Notes: a model not told the origin generated them from the letters alone. 64,000 nt of DNA from Sphingomonas canadensis (GCF_026013525.1 NZ_JAPDRA010000003.1:186001-250000), one strand, 5' to 3'; positions 16,676 through 29,087 are shown, numbered from the stretch's first letter. Program-made: numbers and translations.

Positions 16676-17002
16676 CCGCTTCCCTCTCCATTTCGATCCG
16701 GCGGTCCCGGAAGTTTATCATGATGCGCCGGCCGCATGGCCTGTGCCCGCAGCATACTCCATATTCCAAAGCCAAGCCGCTGGCCAACAGCAAAGCGGGT
16801 GGCGCGCCACGCTACCCGATATTCGAACCGGCAGAACACGCGCCGCCGCCCGGCCGCGACCGGGCAAGGCGATCCCGCATGGGACACGCCTTCGCGTAGC
16901 GGAGTGATGGAGTAGCCGGAGCGTCGCGGAAGCATTGCCGCCTGCAATGACTATTGGCGATGGCGGCACCGGTGCCTAGTCTGCCCGGAAAGGAGATGGT
17001 GA
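16676..17002. other. Intergenic region, no gene seen
   Basis: 327 bp between divergent genes. I see no tRNA fold, no long inverted repeat and no convincing small gene. The sequence just before the Mrr gene holds its ribosome-binding site AGGAG at 16991. An ATG at 16996 opens only a four-codon frame and may be chance. Confidence 0.5.
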
Positions 17003-17905
17003 TTGGCTAATATCTCGCGCCGCCGGACCGGTGAGTTCTTGCGCAGGCTCTTTGAAATACTGCTCGCCGAGCCTGAGGGAGTCGGTGCCGCCGCGGCGTT
17101 GGAAGCCGTCCGCGCGTCGATGTCCCTGACCAAGTTCGAGTCCGATCATTATCCATCCGGCGGCCAGCGTTTCGAGAAGATCCTTCGCTTCGCCACCATC
17201 GATTGCGTCAAGGCGGGCTGGCTGCACAAGAACAAGGGCATCTGGACCGTCACCGAGGCGGGGCGTCAGGCCTATTTGAAATACGCGGATCCGGAGGCCT
17301 TCTACAAGGAAGCCTGCCGCCTATACGGCGAGTGGAAGGCGCAGCGGGACGCGACTTCGGTTCAGCCTGGAGAAGCCGCCGAACCAGAGGCGATCGACGA
17401 GGCGGCCGAGAAGCTGAGCGTGACCGTCGAAGCCGCGATCGACCATGCATGGACCGAGATTTCGGCCTATCTCCATTCCACCGATCCGTTCGAGTTTCAG
17501 GAGATGGTCGCCGGGCTGCTGCGCGCGATGGGCTATCATGTCGCCTGGGTCTCTCCGCCGGGGAAGGACAATGGCGTCGACGTCATCGCGTTCACCGATC
17601 CGCTCGGCGCCACTGGGCCGCGGATCAAGGCGCAGGTGAAGCGCTGGCAGAGCAAGATCGACAGCGACGGGCTGAAATCCTTCCTCGCCACGCTGTCGAC
17701 GGGCGATGTCGGCATCTATGTCTGTCTAGCGGGTTTCACCAAGGACGCGCAGGATTATGCGCGCAATCAGGAGACCCGGCGGGTCACCCTGATCGACGCG
17801 CGGCGCTTCTTCGACATGTGGGTCGAACATTATCCGCGCCTTGGCGACGAGGCGCAGCGGCAACTGCCCCTCGTGCCGGTCTATTTCCTCGCGCCGCCCG
17901 ACTGA
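17003..17905 (+). CDS. Mrr-type restriction endonuclease
   Basis: 300-residue protein with an N-terminal winged-helix Mrr_N-like domain (residues about 1-100, FESDHYPSGGQRFEKILRFA) and a C-terminal Mrr_cat nuclease domain. Catalytic residues fit the QxK variant of the PD-(D/E)xK fold: E in FQEMVAGLLRAMGY, D193 in NGVDVIAF, and Q211-V-K213 in IKAQVKRW. E. coli Mrr cleaves methylated DNA, and this protein probably restricts modified foreign DNA. The TTG start is selected because AGGAG lies 7 bp upstream and no in-frame ATG is nearby. No methyltransferase partner is adjacent, as expected for a type IV enzyme. Confidence 0.86.
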   Translation: MANISRRRTGEFLRRLFEILLAEPEGVGAAAALEAVRASMSLTKFESDHYPSGGQRFEKILRFATIDCVKAGWLHKNKGIWTVTEAGRQAYLKYADPEAFYKEACRLYGEWKAQRDATSVQPGEAAEPEAIDEAAEKLSVTVEAAIDHAWTEISAYLHSTDPFEFQEMVAGLLRAMGYHVAWVSPPGKDNGVDVIAFTDPLGATGPRIKAQVKRWQSKIDSDGLKSFLATLSTGDVGIYVCLAGFTKDAQDYARNQETRRVTLIDARRFFDMWVEHYPRLGDEAQRQLPLVPVYFLAPPD

Positions 17906-17929
17906 GCCTGCGCGCAGGGCCGCCGGGAA

Positions 17930-19729
<1,800 letters not shown>

Positions 19730-19906
19730 TTCGCACGCGGCCTAGCGCGAATGCGGGTCCGGGGGAAAGGCTGTTTCCGCGGTTGCGCAAATGGGACGGT
19801 GCCGGAGCATACCCGGAATTCGACGGACGTTGCACCGCACCATGACCACGCTATAACCGCGCGGGCCGCCGCCGTTTGCTATGGTGACGGACGGGGGACG
19901 CGAGTG

Positions 19907-21136
19907 ATGCTTTATAACGCTTACGAGATTCAGCGCTCCTGGCTTGCCGGCGCCAGCGCCGTGGCCAATTTCAGCGCGGGGCTGCTCAACAACCCGTCCA
20001 ATCCCTTCGCCTATTTCGGCGGCGGTCCGGTGCTCGCCTCCGCGCTGGAGGTCTTCGCCCACGCTTCGGCCCCGCGCGGCAAGCCCGCCTTCGGGCTCGA
20101 TCGCACCACCGTCGGCGGCACCGAGGTCGCGGTGCATGAGGAGGTGGTGCTGCGCAAGCCGTTCGGCCAGCTCAAGCGCTTCGTGCGCGAGGGCGTGGAG
20201 GGCGGTCCGAAGCTGCTGATCGTCGCCCCGATGTCCGGCCATTTTGCCACGCTGCTGCGCGGCACGGTGGAACGGATGCTGCCGGTGGCGGACGTCTATA
20301 TCACCGATTGGCGCGACGCGAAGCTGGTGCCGCTGGCCGACGGGCGTTTCGATCTGGACGACTATATCGACTATGTCGTCGAATATCTGACGCATATCGG
20401 CGGCGGCAGCGAACGGCCGCACATGCTGGCGGTGTGCCAGCCCTCGGTGCCCTGCTATGCCGCGGCTGCGCTGATGAGCGCGGACGGCCACCCGTGCCGC
20501 CCGCGCACGCTGACCATGATGGGCGGCCCGATCGACACGCGCGAGGCGCCCACCGCGGTCAACACGCTGGCGACGGAGCGGCCGCGCGCCTGGTTCGAGC
20601 AGAATGTGATCGCCACCGTGCCGGTCACCTATGGCGGGGCGGGGCGGAAGGTCTATCCGGGCTTCCTGCAGCTCGCCGGGTTCATGACGATGAACCTGGG
20701 CAACCACATGATCAGCCATTGGGAGATGTTCAAGCATCTGGTGGTCGGCGACGACGACAGCGCCGAGGCGACCATGGCCTTCTACGACGAATATCGCGCG
20801 GTGTGCGACATGACCGCCGAATTCTATCTCCAGACGATCGAGACCGTGTTCCAGAAGCACGCGCTGCCGCAGGGCGAGATGGCGCACCGCGGCCGCCCGG
20901 TCGATCCCGCGACGATCACCGATGTCGCACTGCTGGCGATCGAGGGCGAGCGCGACGACATCTCCGGCATCGGCCAGACGCGCGCGGCGCTGGAAATCGC
21001 CACGGCGCTGCCCGCCGGGCTGAAGCATTACCACCTCGCGCCCGAGGTGGGGCATTACGGCATCTTCAACGGATCCAAGTGGCGCAACCGCATCGCCCCG
21101 GTGGTCGAGCGCTGGATGGCCGAACACTCCGGCTGA
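19907..21136 (+). CDS. phaZ: Intracellular polyhydroxyalkanoate depolymerase
   Basis: 409-residue cytoplasmic depolymerase that breaks down stored poly(3-hydroxybutyrate). It matches the PhaZ/PHB_depo_C family: MLYNAYEIQRSWLAGASA at the start, LIVAPMSGHFATLLRGTVE, VYITDWRDAKLVP, and the nucleophile region HMLAVCQPSVPCYAAAALM. The catalytic residue is a cysteine (C177), as in the Ralstonia PhaZ1 group. The histidine is in APEVGHYGIFNGSKWR. The ATG at 19907 directly follows a GTG that could also start translation. Divergent from the ABC exporter; works upstream of the thiolase/CoA-transferase steps encoded elsewhere in the window. Confidence 0.92.
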   Translation: MLYNAYEIQRSWLAGASAVANFSAGLLNNPSNPFAYFGGGPVLASALEVFAHASAPRGKPAFGLDRTTVGGTEVAVHEEVVLRKPFGQLKRFVREGVEGGPKLLIVAPMSGHFATLLRGTVERMLPVADVYITDWRDAKLVPLADGRFDLDDYIDYVVEYLTHIGGGSERPHMLAVCQPSVPCYAAAALMSADGHPCRPRTLTMMGGPIDTREAPTAVNTLATERPRAWFEQNVIATVPVTYGGAGRKVYPGFLQLAGFMTMNLGNHMISHWEMFKHLVVGDDDSAEATMAFYDEYRAVCDMTAEFYLQTIETVFQKHALPQGEMAHRGRPVDPATITDVALLAIEGERDDISGIGQTRAALEIATALPAGLKHYHLAPEVGHYGIFNGSKWRNRIAPVVERWMAEHSG

Positions 21137-21172
21137 AGGCCGGTTGAGGCCGGCCGAGGTCCGGGCGCGCGA

Positions 21173-21541
21173 TCAGTCGAAGTGGAAGGTGGCGGCGCTC
21201 CACGCCAGCCAGGCAAGCGCCAGCCATAGCGCGACGACGATCGCGATGCCCCAGCGCGACACCGGCCGCTCCGCTGCGGCCTCGGCCGCCGCGCGGTGCT
21301 CGGCCAGCACCTCGGCCGGAACCAGCCTTTCGAACAGCCATGCGCCCGCCGGGATCAGCAGCGCATCGTCCACCAGCCCGAGCACCGGGATGAAATCCGG
21401 GATCAGGTCGATCGGCGAAAGCGCATAGGCCGCCACCAGCAGCCCGATAAGCTTGGCGAGCAGCGGCGTGCGCGGATCGCGCGCGGCTAGCCACACGGCA
21501 TGCGCCTCGACGCGGATACGATGGCCTAAGGTCGGTCCCAT
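21173..21541 (-). CDS. YkvA family (DUF1232) membrane protein
   Basis: 122-residue protein with the DUF1232 signature LIGLLVAAYALSPIDLIPDFIPVLGLVDDALL at residues about 30-60 and a C-terminal transmembrane helix (WGIAIVVALWLALAWLAWS). The molecular function of the family is unknown. The start at 21541 (MGPTLGHRIRVEA) is preferred over an upstream frame of low-complexity residues. It converges on phaZ and lies 49 bp downstream of glk on the same strand, so the two may be co-transcribed. Confidence 0.85.
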   Translation of the reverse strand: MGPTLGHRIRVEAHAVWLAARDPRTPLLAKLIGLLVAAYALSPIDLIPDFIPVLGLVDDALLIPAGAWLFERLVPAEVLAEHRAAAEAAAERPVSRWGIAIVVALWLALAWLAWSAATFHFD

Positions 21542-21590
21542 GGCACGGCTATGGACGGGCAGGGCGGGGTGGCGCAAGCGGCGTGGCGGT

Positions 21591-22538
21591 TCATCCGTCC
21601 AGCGCGGCGGCGGCACCGATCAGCTCCAGGTCGTTGCGGTTGACCAGCGCCACCGGGACGACGCCTAGCTGGCGGCGGAACGCGGCCTTAGCCTCCATCC
21701 GGCGGCGGAAGCCGGCGTCGGCGAGCTGGGGCTGGAGCGCGCGCGCGATCGCGCCGGTCAGGAACACGCCGTCCCACGCGCCGAACGCCATCGCCACGTC
21801 GCCCGCGAACGAGCCGAGGTGCTCCACCCACATCCGCACCACGCGCGTCGCCAGCGGATCGCGGCCCATCGCGCGCGTCACATCCTCCGGCCGGGCGAGC
21901 CGCTGGCCGCCGCTCAGCGCTTCATAGGCGGTGAGCAGGCCCGGCGCGCTCAGCAGCGTCTCGGCATCGACCTGCTGGCCGCGGGCGATGCAGAATTCGG
22001 CGAACTTCTGCTCGTCCACCGTCTGCGCGGCGAAGCTCATGTGCCCGGCCTCGCTCTGCACGGGGACCAGCTTGCCGCCCGCGCTGATCAGCGCGGCCAC
22101 GCCCAGCCCGGTGCCCACGCCGATCACCAGGTAATTGCCGCCGGCCTCCACCGCGCGCGGCGCGGGGCCGTGGAGCGGGGTGAAGGCGCTGGCGGGGACG
22201 CGGGTGAGCGCCAGCGCGTTGGCGGCGCATTCGTTCAGCGCGCGCGGCCGCTCGCGCAGCACCGCCTCCACGCCGGAGAGCGAGATGTACCAGCGGCTGC
22301 CGGTCAGGTTGATCAGGTCGCCATGCACCGCGCCCGCCACCGCCAGCACCGCGGGCAGCCGGGCGTCGTGCAACCCGGCGTGCGCCAGATAGGCGACCAG
22401 CGCGCTGGTGAAGGTCGGGTGATCGGCGGTCAGATATTTGCGGACCTCGCGCGGCATCGGGCCGCCATCGCCGCCCACCAGCCCGAACCGGACCGACAGC
22501 CGGCCGATATCCGCAACGAGCGCGAGCGCCCCGGGCAT
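21591..22538 (-). CDS. glk: Glucokinase
   Basis: 315-residue ATP-dependent hexokinase of the bacterial Glk family, making glucose 6-phosphate in the cytoplasm. Features are ALVADIGRLSVRFGLV (phosphate-1 motif) at the N-terminus, VLAVAGAVHGDLINLTGSRW, the catalytic-region NECAANALAL, GVGTGLGVAAL (phosphate-2), and SEAGHMSF, which is typical of proteobacterial glucokinase. The FLTGAIARAL segment near the C-terminus also fits. The usual catalytic D is not obvious in NECAAN (N-E in place of N-D), which is common in this subgroup. A candidate operator lies about 50 bp upstream. Confidence 0.9.
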   Translation of the reverse strand: MPGALALVADIGRLSVRFGLVGGDGGPMPREVRKYLTADHPTFTSALVAYLAHAGLHDARLPAVLAVAGAVHGDLINLTGSRWYISLSGVEAVLRERPRALNECAANALALTRVPASAFTPLHGPAPRAVEAGGNYLVIGVGTGLGVAALISAGGKLVPVQSEAGHMSFAAQTVDEQKFAEFCIARGQQVDAETLLSAPGLLTAYEALSGGQRLARPEDVTRAMGRDPLATRVVRMWVEHLGSFAGDVAMAFGAWDGVFLTGAIARALQPQLADAGFRRRMEAKAAFRRQLGVVPVALVNRNDLELIGAAAALDG

Positions 22539-22585
22539 CGCCGTTCCCCTCTCCCCATCGTCCCCATTCTGCGGGGATCGAATTA

Positions 22586-22599
22586 TGGTAACGCTACCA
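22586..22599. promoter_or_regulatory. Candidate LacI-type operator upstream of glk
   Basis: TGGTAACGCTACCA, an inverted repeat TGGTA-N4-TACCA, lies 48 bp before the glk start. Motifs of the form TGGTAGCGCTACCA are known targets of LacI-family sugar regulators in proteobacteria. No regulator gene is adjacent, so the controlling protein is a guess. Confidence 0.5.
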
Positions 22600-23049
22600 A
22601 TGTCGCGGGAAATGGCAATGGCGTTGTCGGGCAGGCACGGGAGGCGGCTGAACGGAGCTTCCATCGGCGGGCATTGTCGCGCCGCGCGGTTAGCGCCACA
22701 TGAGACGGCGCACCGGTAGAATCGCGGATGCCGCCGGTGTGGCGGGAGCATCGCGTCTCAGATCCGGGGCGCGTTCCTCGGCGGATTGAACGCAGTCTGC
22801 TGTGGAGGCCGGGCGGCGGTGCCCGGGTGGCGGCGTTGGCCCGCCTCGATTTGAATCAAGCGAAGGCCCGGACGGCGCGGAGAAGGACTTGCCGCGATAG
22901 CGGCCCTCCATGTCCAGCGCCGCCGCAGGCGGGCCGTCGCTTGGGTGCCTTCGGCGCAAGCAAGCGAAGCATCTCCACGCCTCCGCACCTTCGCGTGAAC
23001 CATAAACCAAGCCGGCGCGGCCCAGCCCGTTCGGCCGGTCATTGCCGGA
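22600..23049. other. Intergenic region upstream of glk, no gene seen
   Basis: 450 bp without a convincing gene. It is GC-rich with low-complexity open frames on both strands that resemble no protein. I see no tRNA and no long palindrome. Confidence 0.4.
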
Positions 23050-23068
23050 GCGTGCCTGTGCGGCACGC
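23050..23068 (-). terminator. Hairpin downstream of the thiolase gene
   Basis: GCGTGCC/GGCACGC forms a perfect 7-bp stem with a 5-nt loop, ending 14 bp after the thiolase stop. No run of T follows on either strand, so it is at best a weak or Rho-assisted terminator. Confidence 0.35.
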
Positions 23069-23082
23069 CCCGGTCAGGCGCC

Positions 23083-24261
<1,179 letters not shown>

Positions 24262-24398
24262 GCTGTTTCTTCCTTTCTCTATGGCCCCTCCGCCGCGGCG
24301 CGAGGGGGGTGGGATGGGGCATGTCCGAAAGCGATGTCGTTCCGGAGACATGCCGCACCCCCGGGCCGCGCTCCCCAGGGAGAACGGCCCCGTTCGGG

Positions 24399-24869
24399 TC
24401 ACACGTAGGTCAATCTAATCCATTCGGCGATCAGGGCGGGGCGTTCCTGCCCCTCGATCTCAAGCGTGAATTCGGTGGCCTGCTCCCATACGCCGGGCTT
24501 GCGCTCGACGAACTTGAGCAGCTTGAAACGGCCGCGCACGCGGCTGCCCGATCGCACCGGGGTCATGAAACGGACTTTGTTGCCGCCGTAGTTCACGTCC
24601 ATCTTCGCGCCCGCGATGGGGGGTGTGGGCGTCTGCGCCGCGAGCATCGGCATCAGCGAAAGCGAGAGGAAGCCGTGGGCGATCGTGCCGCCGAACGGCG
24701 TCGCTTTCGCGCGTTCGGGATCGGTGTGGATCCATTGATGATCGCCGGTCGCGTCGGCGAACTTGTCGATCATCGCCTGGGTCACCTCAACCCAGTCCGA
24801 AACGGACTCGCTGCCCACCTGGGCGGCACGCTGTTCGGGGCTTACCGGCTCGAAGGCTATGGTATCCAA
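24399..24869 (-). CDS. MaoC family (R)-specific enoyl-CoA hydratase-like protein
   Basis: 156-residue hot-dog fold protein. The hydratase motif is [16 protein letters not shown], with the catalytic D and H, followed by [19 protein letters not shown], which is diagnostic of MaoC/NodN-like hydratases. It probably hydrates enoyl-CoA to (R)-3-hydroxyacyl-CoA, linking beta-oxidation with PHA. A TTG start at 24869 is chosen since GGGAGG lies 8 bp before it; an in-frame ATG at 24911 lacks a ribosome-binding site. Probably in one unit with the downstream thiolase. Confidence 0.87.
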   Translation of the reverse strand: MDTIAFEPVSPEQRAAQVGSESVSDWVEVTQAMIDKFADATGDHQWIHTDPERAKATPFGGTIAHGFLSLSLMPMLAAQTPTPPIAGAKMDVNYGGNKVRFMTPVRSGSRVRGRFKLLKFVERKPGVWEQATEFTLEIEGQERPALIAEWIRLTYV

Positions 24870-24969
24870 AGAGACTATCCTCCCACCGGCTTTCGTATCA
24901 TAGCGCGGCATCCCATCTAGTGAGCGACGCGGGTCTCCCGCAAGCCCTTGGCTGACCGGATATTTGAAA

Positions 24970-27936
24970 ATGACGAATGACGTTACGTCGTCCCCACGGT
25001 TTTCCATGGTTGCGCTGCACCGCGCGAGCGAACCCGAAGTTCTAAAGCCGCTTCTGGAGCGCGCGCGGCTGACGCCCGATTCGCGGCGCCGGGTGATGGG
25101 CCATGCGCTGGCGCTGCTCGCCGATCTGCGCGCCGCGCAGAACCGCGGCTGGGTAAACCAGTTCCTCCAGGAATACCGGCTGAACTCGTCGGAGGGCGTG
25201 GCGCTGCTGAGCCTGGCCGAGGCGTTCCTGCGCGTGCCGGACCCGGAAACCGCGGACCTGCTGATCGCCGACAAGCTGGGCGACGCGGACTGGCGCGCGC
25301 ATGCCGGGCGTTCGCATTCGGTGCTGGTCAATTCGGCCACCTGGGGGCTGATGCTGGGCCGCGCGGTGGTGGGCGAGCAGGGCGGCGTGCTGCGCCGGCT
25401 GATCCAGCGCGCGGGCGAGCCCTTCGTCCGCCAGGCGGTGGGCGCGGCGATGCGGCTGATGGGCGAGGTGTTCGTGATGGGCCGCACCATCGGCGAGGCG
25501 ATGGACCGCATGGCCAGGCCCGAGCACCAGGGCTTCACCGCCAGCTTCGACATGCTGGGCGAGGCGGCGCGCACGCGCGAGGACGCCGAACGCTATTTCG
25601 AATCCTATCGCAACGCGATCCGCGCGGTGGGCGCCGATGCGGCGGCGGGCCATTCGGTGTCGGTGAAGCTCTCCGCGCTCCACCCGCGCTACGAGGTCGC
25701 GCAATATGACCGCTGCGTGCCCGAGCTGACCGCGATGCTGGCCGATCTGGCCGCCGATGCGGCGGCGCTGGGCATCCCGCTCACCGTCGATGCGGAGGAG
25801 AGCGAGCGGCTGGAGATGAGCCTGGACATCATCGGCGACGTCGCCGCGCGTCCGGGGCTGAAAGGCTGGGACGGCTTCGGCATGGCGGTGCAGGCCTATG
25901 GCAAGCGCGCCCGTGCGGTGATCGGCTGGGCGGACGCGCTCGGGCGGCCGATGAACGTGCGGCTGGTGAAGGGCGCCTATTGGGACAGCGAGATCAAGCG
26001 CACCCAGGTGGAGGGGCTGGCCGATTACCCGCTGTTCACGCGCAAGGCGGCGACCGACGTGTCCTACCTCGCCTGCGCGCGCGACATGCTGCAGGCGAAG
26101 AACATCGTTCCCGCCTTCGCCAGCCACAATGCGCTGACGGTGGCGACGATCCTGGAATGGGCGGGCGAGACGCGCAACTTCGAGTTCCAGCGGCTGCACG
26201 GGATGGGCGAAGGGCTGTACGAACGGCTGGTGCGCGAGCAGGGCTATCGCTGCCGCGTCTATGCCCCGGTGGGCGGCCACCGCGACCTGCTCGCCTATCT
26301 GGTCCGGCGGCTGCTGGAGAACGGCGCCAACTCCAGCTTCGTCCACCAGCTCGCCGACGAGCATCTGAGCGAGGAGGAGCTGCTCGCCGATCCGGTGGAG
26401 AAGATCGCCGCGGTGGGCGGCACGCGCCACCCCAGCATCCCGCTGCCCGTCGATCTGTTCGGCGAATGGCGCAATTCGGGCGGGATCGATCTTTCGGTAC
26501 GCGAGGTGCTGGTACAGACCGCGCAGGGCATTGCCGCCGCCCCGGCGACGGCGGGCACGGACGCGGCGGACCCGGGCGCCGCCGAGGCGGTGGACCGCGC
26601 CGCCGCCGCCTTCCGCGACTGGGCCGATACCCCGATCGACGATCGCGCCGCGATCCTGGAGCGGCTGGCGGACCTGCTGGAGGAGAACCGGATCCCGCTG
26701 ATGGCGCTGGCGGTGAAGGAGGCGTTCAAGACCATCCCCGACGCGCTGGGCGAGGTGCGCGAGGCGGCGGATTTCTGCCGCTACTATGCCGCGCGCGCCC
26801 GCGCCGATCTGTGGCCGGTGGCGTTGCCGGGGCCTACCGGCGAGCGCAACGAGCTGCACATGGAGGGCCGCGGCGTCTGGGCCACGATCGCGCCGTGGAA
26901 CTTCCCGCTCGCGATCTTCCTGGGCCAGACCGCCGCCGCGCTGGTGGCGGGCAATGCAGTGGTCGCCAAGCCTGCGCCGCAGACGCCGGAGATCGCGCGC
27001 GCCGCGGTGGCGCTGGCGCACCGGGCGGGCGTGCCGCAGGACGCGCTGGTGCTGTGCCCCGGCGGGCCGGAGGCGGGCGCCGCGCTGGTCGCCGATCCGC
27101 GCGTGGCGGGGGTGGCCTTCACCGGATCGACCGCCACCGCGCGGCGGATCGCCCGCACGCTGCTGGAGGACGAGCGCCGCCCGCTGGTGCCGCTGATCGC
27201 CGAGACCGGGGGCATCAACGCGATGATCGTCGATTCGACCGCGCTGCCCGAACAGGTGGTGGCGGACGTGATCACCTCCGCCTTCCGCTCGGCGGGGCAG
27301 CGCTGCTCGGCGCTGCGCCTGCTGTTGCTGCAGGACGATATCGCCGAAGGCGTGATCGCGATGCTTAAGGGCGCGATGGACCTGCTGGTGCTGGGCGATC
27401 CCGGCGATCCGGCGACCGACATCGGCCCGGTGATCGATCGCGCCGCCTATGACCGGCTGATGGATTATCGCGCGGCGATGGAGCCGCAGTGGATCAAGTC
27501 GCTGCCCGCGCCCGCGGGCGGGCTGTTCGTGCCGCCCACGCTGATCCGCCTGGCGGATATGGACGCGCTGAACCAGGAATGGTTCGGCCCGATCCTGCAC
27601 GTCGCGACGTGGAAGGCGGGGACGCTGGGCGAGACGATCGCGCGGATGAACGCAAAGGGCTATGGCCTCACCATGGGGCTGCACAGCCGCATCGCGCGAT
27701 CGGGCGAACTGGCCGAGGCGCGGGCGCGCGTGGGCAACCTCTACATCAACCGCTCGATGATCGGCGCGGTGGTGGGCAGCCAGCCGTTCGGCGGCGAAGG
27801 CCATTCGGGCACCGGCCCCAAGGCGGGCGGGCCGCACTATCTCCAGCGCTTCTGCGCGGAACGGGCGGTTTCGGTGGACACCACCAGCGCGGGCGGCAAC
27901 GCCACGCTGCTGAGCCTTGACGAAGGCGGCATCTGA
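24970..27936 (+). CDS. putA: Bifunctional proline dehydrogenase / L-glutamate gamma-semialdehyde dehydrogenase
   Basis: 988-residue PutA that converts proline to glutamate in two steps with substrate channelling. An FAD-containing PRODH barrel occupies about residues 80-470 (GHSVSVKLSALHPRYE, VDAEESERLEMSLD, RLVKGAYWDSEIK). An aldehyde dehydrogenase domain spans about 500-960 (IAPWNFPLAIFLGQTAAAL, FTGSTATARRIARTL, E745 in AETGG, C779 in SAGQRCSAL). The chain is short and lacks the N-terminal ribbon-helix-helix DNA-binding domain of autoregulatory PutA, so it should be purely catalytic. A TTG two codons upstream (24964) is an alternative start. Divergent from the MaoC gene. Confidence 0.95.
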   Translation: MTNDVTSSPRFSMVALHRASEPEVLKPLLERARLTPDSRRRVMGHALALLADLRAAQNRGWVNQFLQEYRLNSSEGVALLSLAEAFLRVPDPETADLLIADKLGDADWRAHAGRSHSVLVNSATWGLMLGRAVVGEQGGVLRRLIQRAGEPFVRQAVGAAMRLMGEVFVMGRTIGEAMDRMARPEHQGFTASFDMLGEAARTREDAERYFESYRNAIRAVGADAAAGHSVSVKLSALHPRYEVAQYDRCVPELTAMLADLAADAAALGIPLTVDAEESERLEMSLDIIGDVAARPGLKGWDGFGMAVQAYGKRARAVIGWADALGRPMNVRLVKGAYWDSEIKRTQVEGLADYPLFTRKAATDVSYLACARDMLQAKNIVPAFASHNALTVATILEWAGETRNFEFQRLHGMGEGLYERLVREQGYRCRVYAPVGGHRDLLAYLVRRLLENGANSSFVHQLADEHLSEEELLADPVEKIAAVGGTRHPSIPLPVDLFGEWRNSGGIDLSVREVLVQTAQGIAAAPATAGTDAADPGAAEAVDRAAAAFRDWADTPIDDRAAILERLADLLEENRIPLMALAVKEAFKTIPDALGEVREAADFCRYYAARARADLWPVALPGPTGERNELHMEGRGVWATIAPWNFPLAIFLGQTAAALVAGNAVVAKPAPQTPEIARAAVALAHRAGVPQDALVLCPGGPEAGAALVADPRVAGVAFTGSTATARRIARTLLEDERRPLVPLIAETGGINAMIVDSTALPEQVVADVITSAFRSAGQRCSALRLLLLQDDIAEGVIAMLKGAMDLLVLGDPGDPATDIGPVIDRAAYDRLMDYRAAMEPQWIKSLPAPAGGLFVPPTLIRLADMDALNQEWFGPILHVATWKAGTLGETIARMNAKGYGLTMGLHSRIARSGELAEARARVGNLYINRSMIGAVVGSQPFGGEGHSGTGPKAGGPHYLQRFCAERAVSVDTTSAGGNATLLSLDEGGI

Positions 27937-27985
27937 GGCGCGAATCCCCCTTCGCGCGACTCGCCGCGCGAATCGGGGGGGCAGG

Positions 27986-29062
27986 ATGCGGGGATTGATC
28001 AGGGCGGGCGCCTGGCTCGCGGCAGTGGCGCTGGCGGCAACAATGGCGGCGGCCGCGGGAGCCAGGGAAGAGGGCGGGGCCGCTTCCATGCCCCTTCCCG
28101 CTCCGGTGCAGGCAACGGCCCCGGCGCCCGCGCCAAAGCCCGCAAAGTCCGGCATCACTGCGGAGCTGCGCGCGCTGCAGCAGAGCCTGCACCCGGTGAA
28201 CGGCGACGTCCGCATCGCGGAGGCAAAGGCGGTGCTGCACCTGGGCGACCGCTATCAGTTCTTTCCCGCGCTGGAGGCTCGGCGCGTGCTGACCGAGGCC
28301 TGGGGCAATCCGCCGGATTCGGTGGGCGATGTGCTGGGGCTGGTGATCGAGGCGGGGCAGACGATCCTGGACGCTCCCTGGGGCGCCGTGATCACCTATC
28401 GCAACGTAGGCCATGTCTCGGACGATGCCGCCCAGGCGGATTATGATCAGGTGCTCGCCGGCATGCGCAGCGGCGAGGAGGAGGACAATCGCGCGCGCAA
28501 GGCGGCGGGCTATCCGGCGATGCGGCTGGTCGGCTGGGCGCAGGCGCCGTCCTATGACAAGGCCGCGCATTCGCTGATCTGGGCGCTGGAATATGAGAAT
28601 GAGGGCTCGCCGGTCCATGGCCTGAACTATGACGTGCGCATGCTGGGCCGGGCCGGGGTGCTGAGCCTCAACATGGTCTCCGACATGCGCGCGCTGGCGC
28701 AGGTGCGCGCGGCGGCGCAGGAATTCGGCCGCACCGCCGCGTTCGATCCGGGTGCTGCTTATGCCGATTTCGACGCGGGCACCGATGCCGTGGCGGGCTA
28801 TGGCTTGGCCGGGCTGGTGGCCGGCGGGACGGCGGTGGCCGTGGCCAAGAAGGCGGGGCTGCTCGCGATCCTGTTCAAGTTCGGCAAGTTCATCCTGATC
28901 GGCCTGGTCGCCTTCGGCGCGGCGATATGGGGAGCGATCCGCAGCCTTTTCGGCCGCAAGGACGAGGAGGAAGAGGAATATTATGACGCGGGCGATGCGG
29001 CGCAGCAGCCGCCCCCGCCGCCTCCGCCGGCCGGGGATGGCGAGGGCGGGAACCCGGCATAG
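27986..29062 (+). CDS. DUF2167 family membrane protein
   Basis: 358-residue protein with a signal peptide (MRGLIRAGAWLAAVALAATMAAAAGA), a DUF2167 periplasmic domain (GDVRIAEAKAVLHLGDRYQFF, WGAVITYRNVGHVSDDDA-like region, RLVGWAQAPSYD, HSLIWALEY, LNYDVRMLGRAGVLSLN), and C-terminal transmembrane helices near residues 275-330. An acidic EEEEEYYD stretch and a proline run follow. The family occurs widely in proteobacteria and its function is unknown. The start at 27986 follows a GGGGGGGCAGG run, 49 bp after putA, so it may be co-transcribed with putA. Confidence 0.87.
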   Translation: MRGLIRAGAWLAAVALAATMAAAAGAREEGGAASMPLPAPVQATAPAPAPKPAKSGITAELRALQQSLHPVNGDVRIAEAKAVLHLGDRYQFFPALEARRVLTEAWGNPPDSVGDVLGLVIEAGQTILDAPWGAVITYRNVGHVSDDAAQADYDQVLAGMRSGEEEDNRARKAAGYPAMRLVGWAQAPSYDKAAHSLIWALEYENEGSPVHGLNYDVRMLGRAGVLSLNMVSDMRALAQVRAAAQEFGRTAAFDPGAAYADFDAGTDAVAGYGLAGLVAGGTAVAVAKKAGLLAILFKFGKFILIGLVAFGAAIWGAIRSLFGRKDEEEEEYYDAGDAAQQPPPPPPPAGDGEGGNPA

Positions 29063-29087
29063 GCGCGCGCGGGGTGGCGCGGCCGGC

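Noticed and set aside
16676-17002. A tRNA hinted at by GGTTCGAAT on the minus strand near 16825
   Set aside because: The bases on either side of the loop do not form a T-stem and no acceptor or anticodon arm fits.
16996-17007. A four-codon ATG frame just ahead of the Mrr start as a regulatory leader peptide
   Set aside because: The AGGAG spacing fits the TTG start equally well, and a frame this short is not evidence of regulation.
25042-28215. A long open frame on the minus strand opposite putA
   Set aside because: It is low-complexity, rich in R, A, H and G, has no recognisable domain, and lies exactly antisense to a well-defined PutA. Long antisense frames are expected at this GC content.
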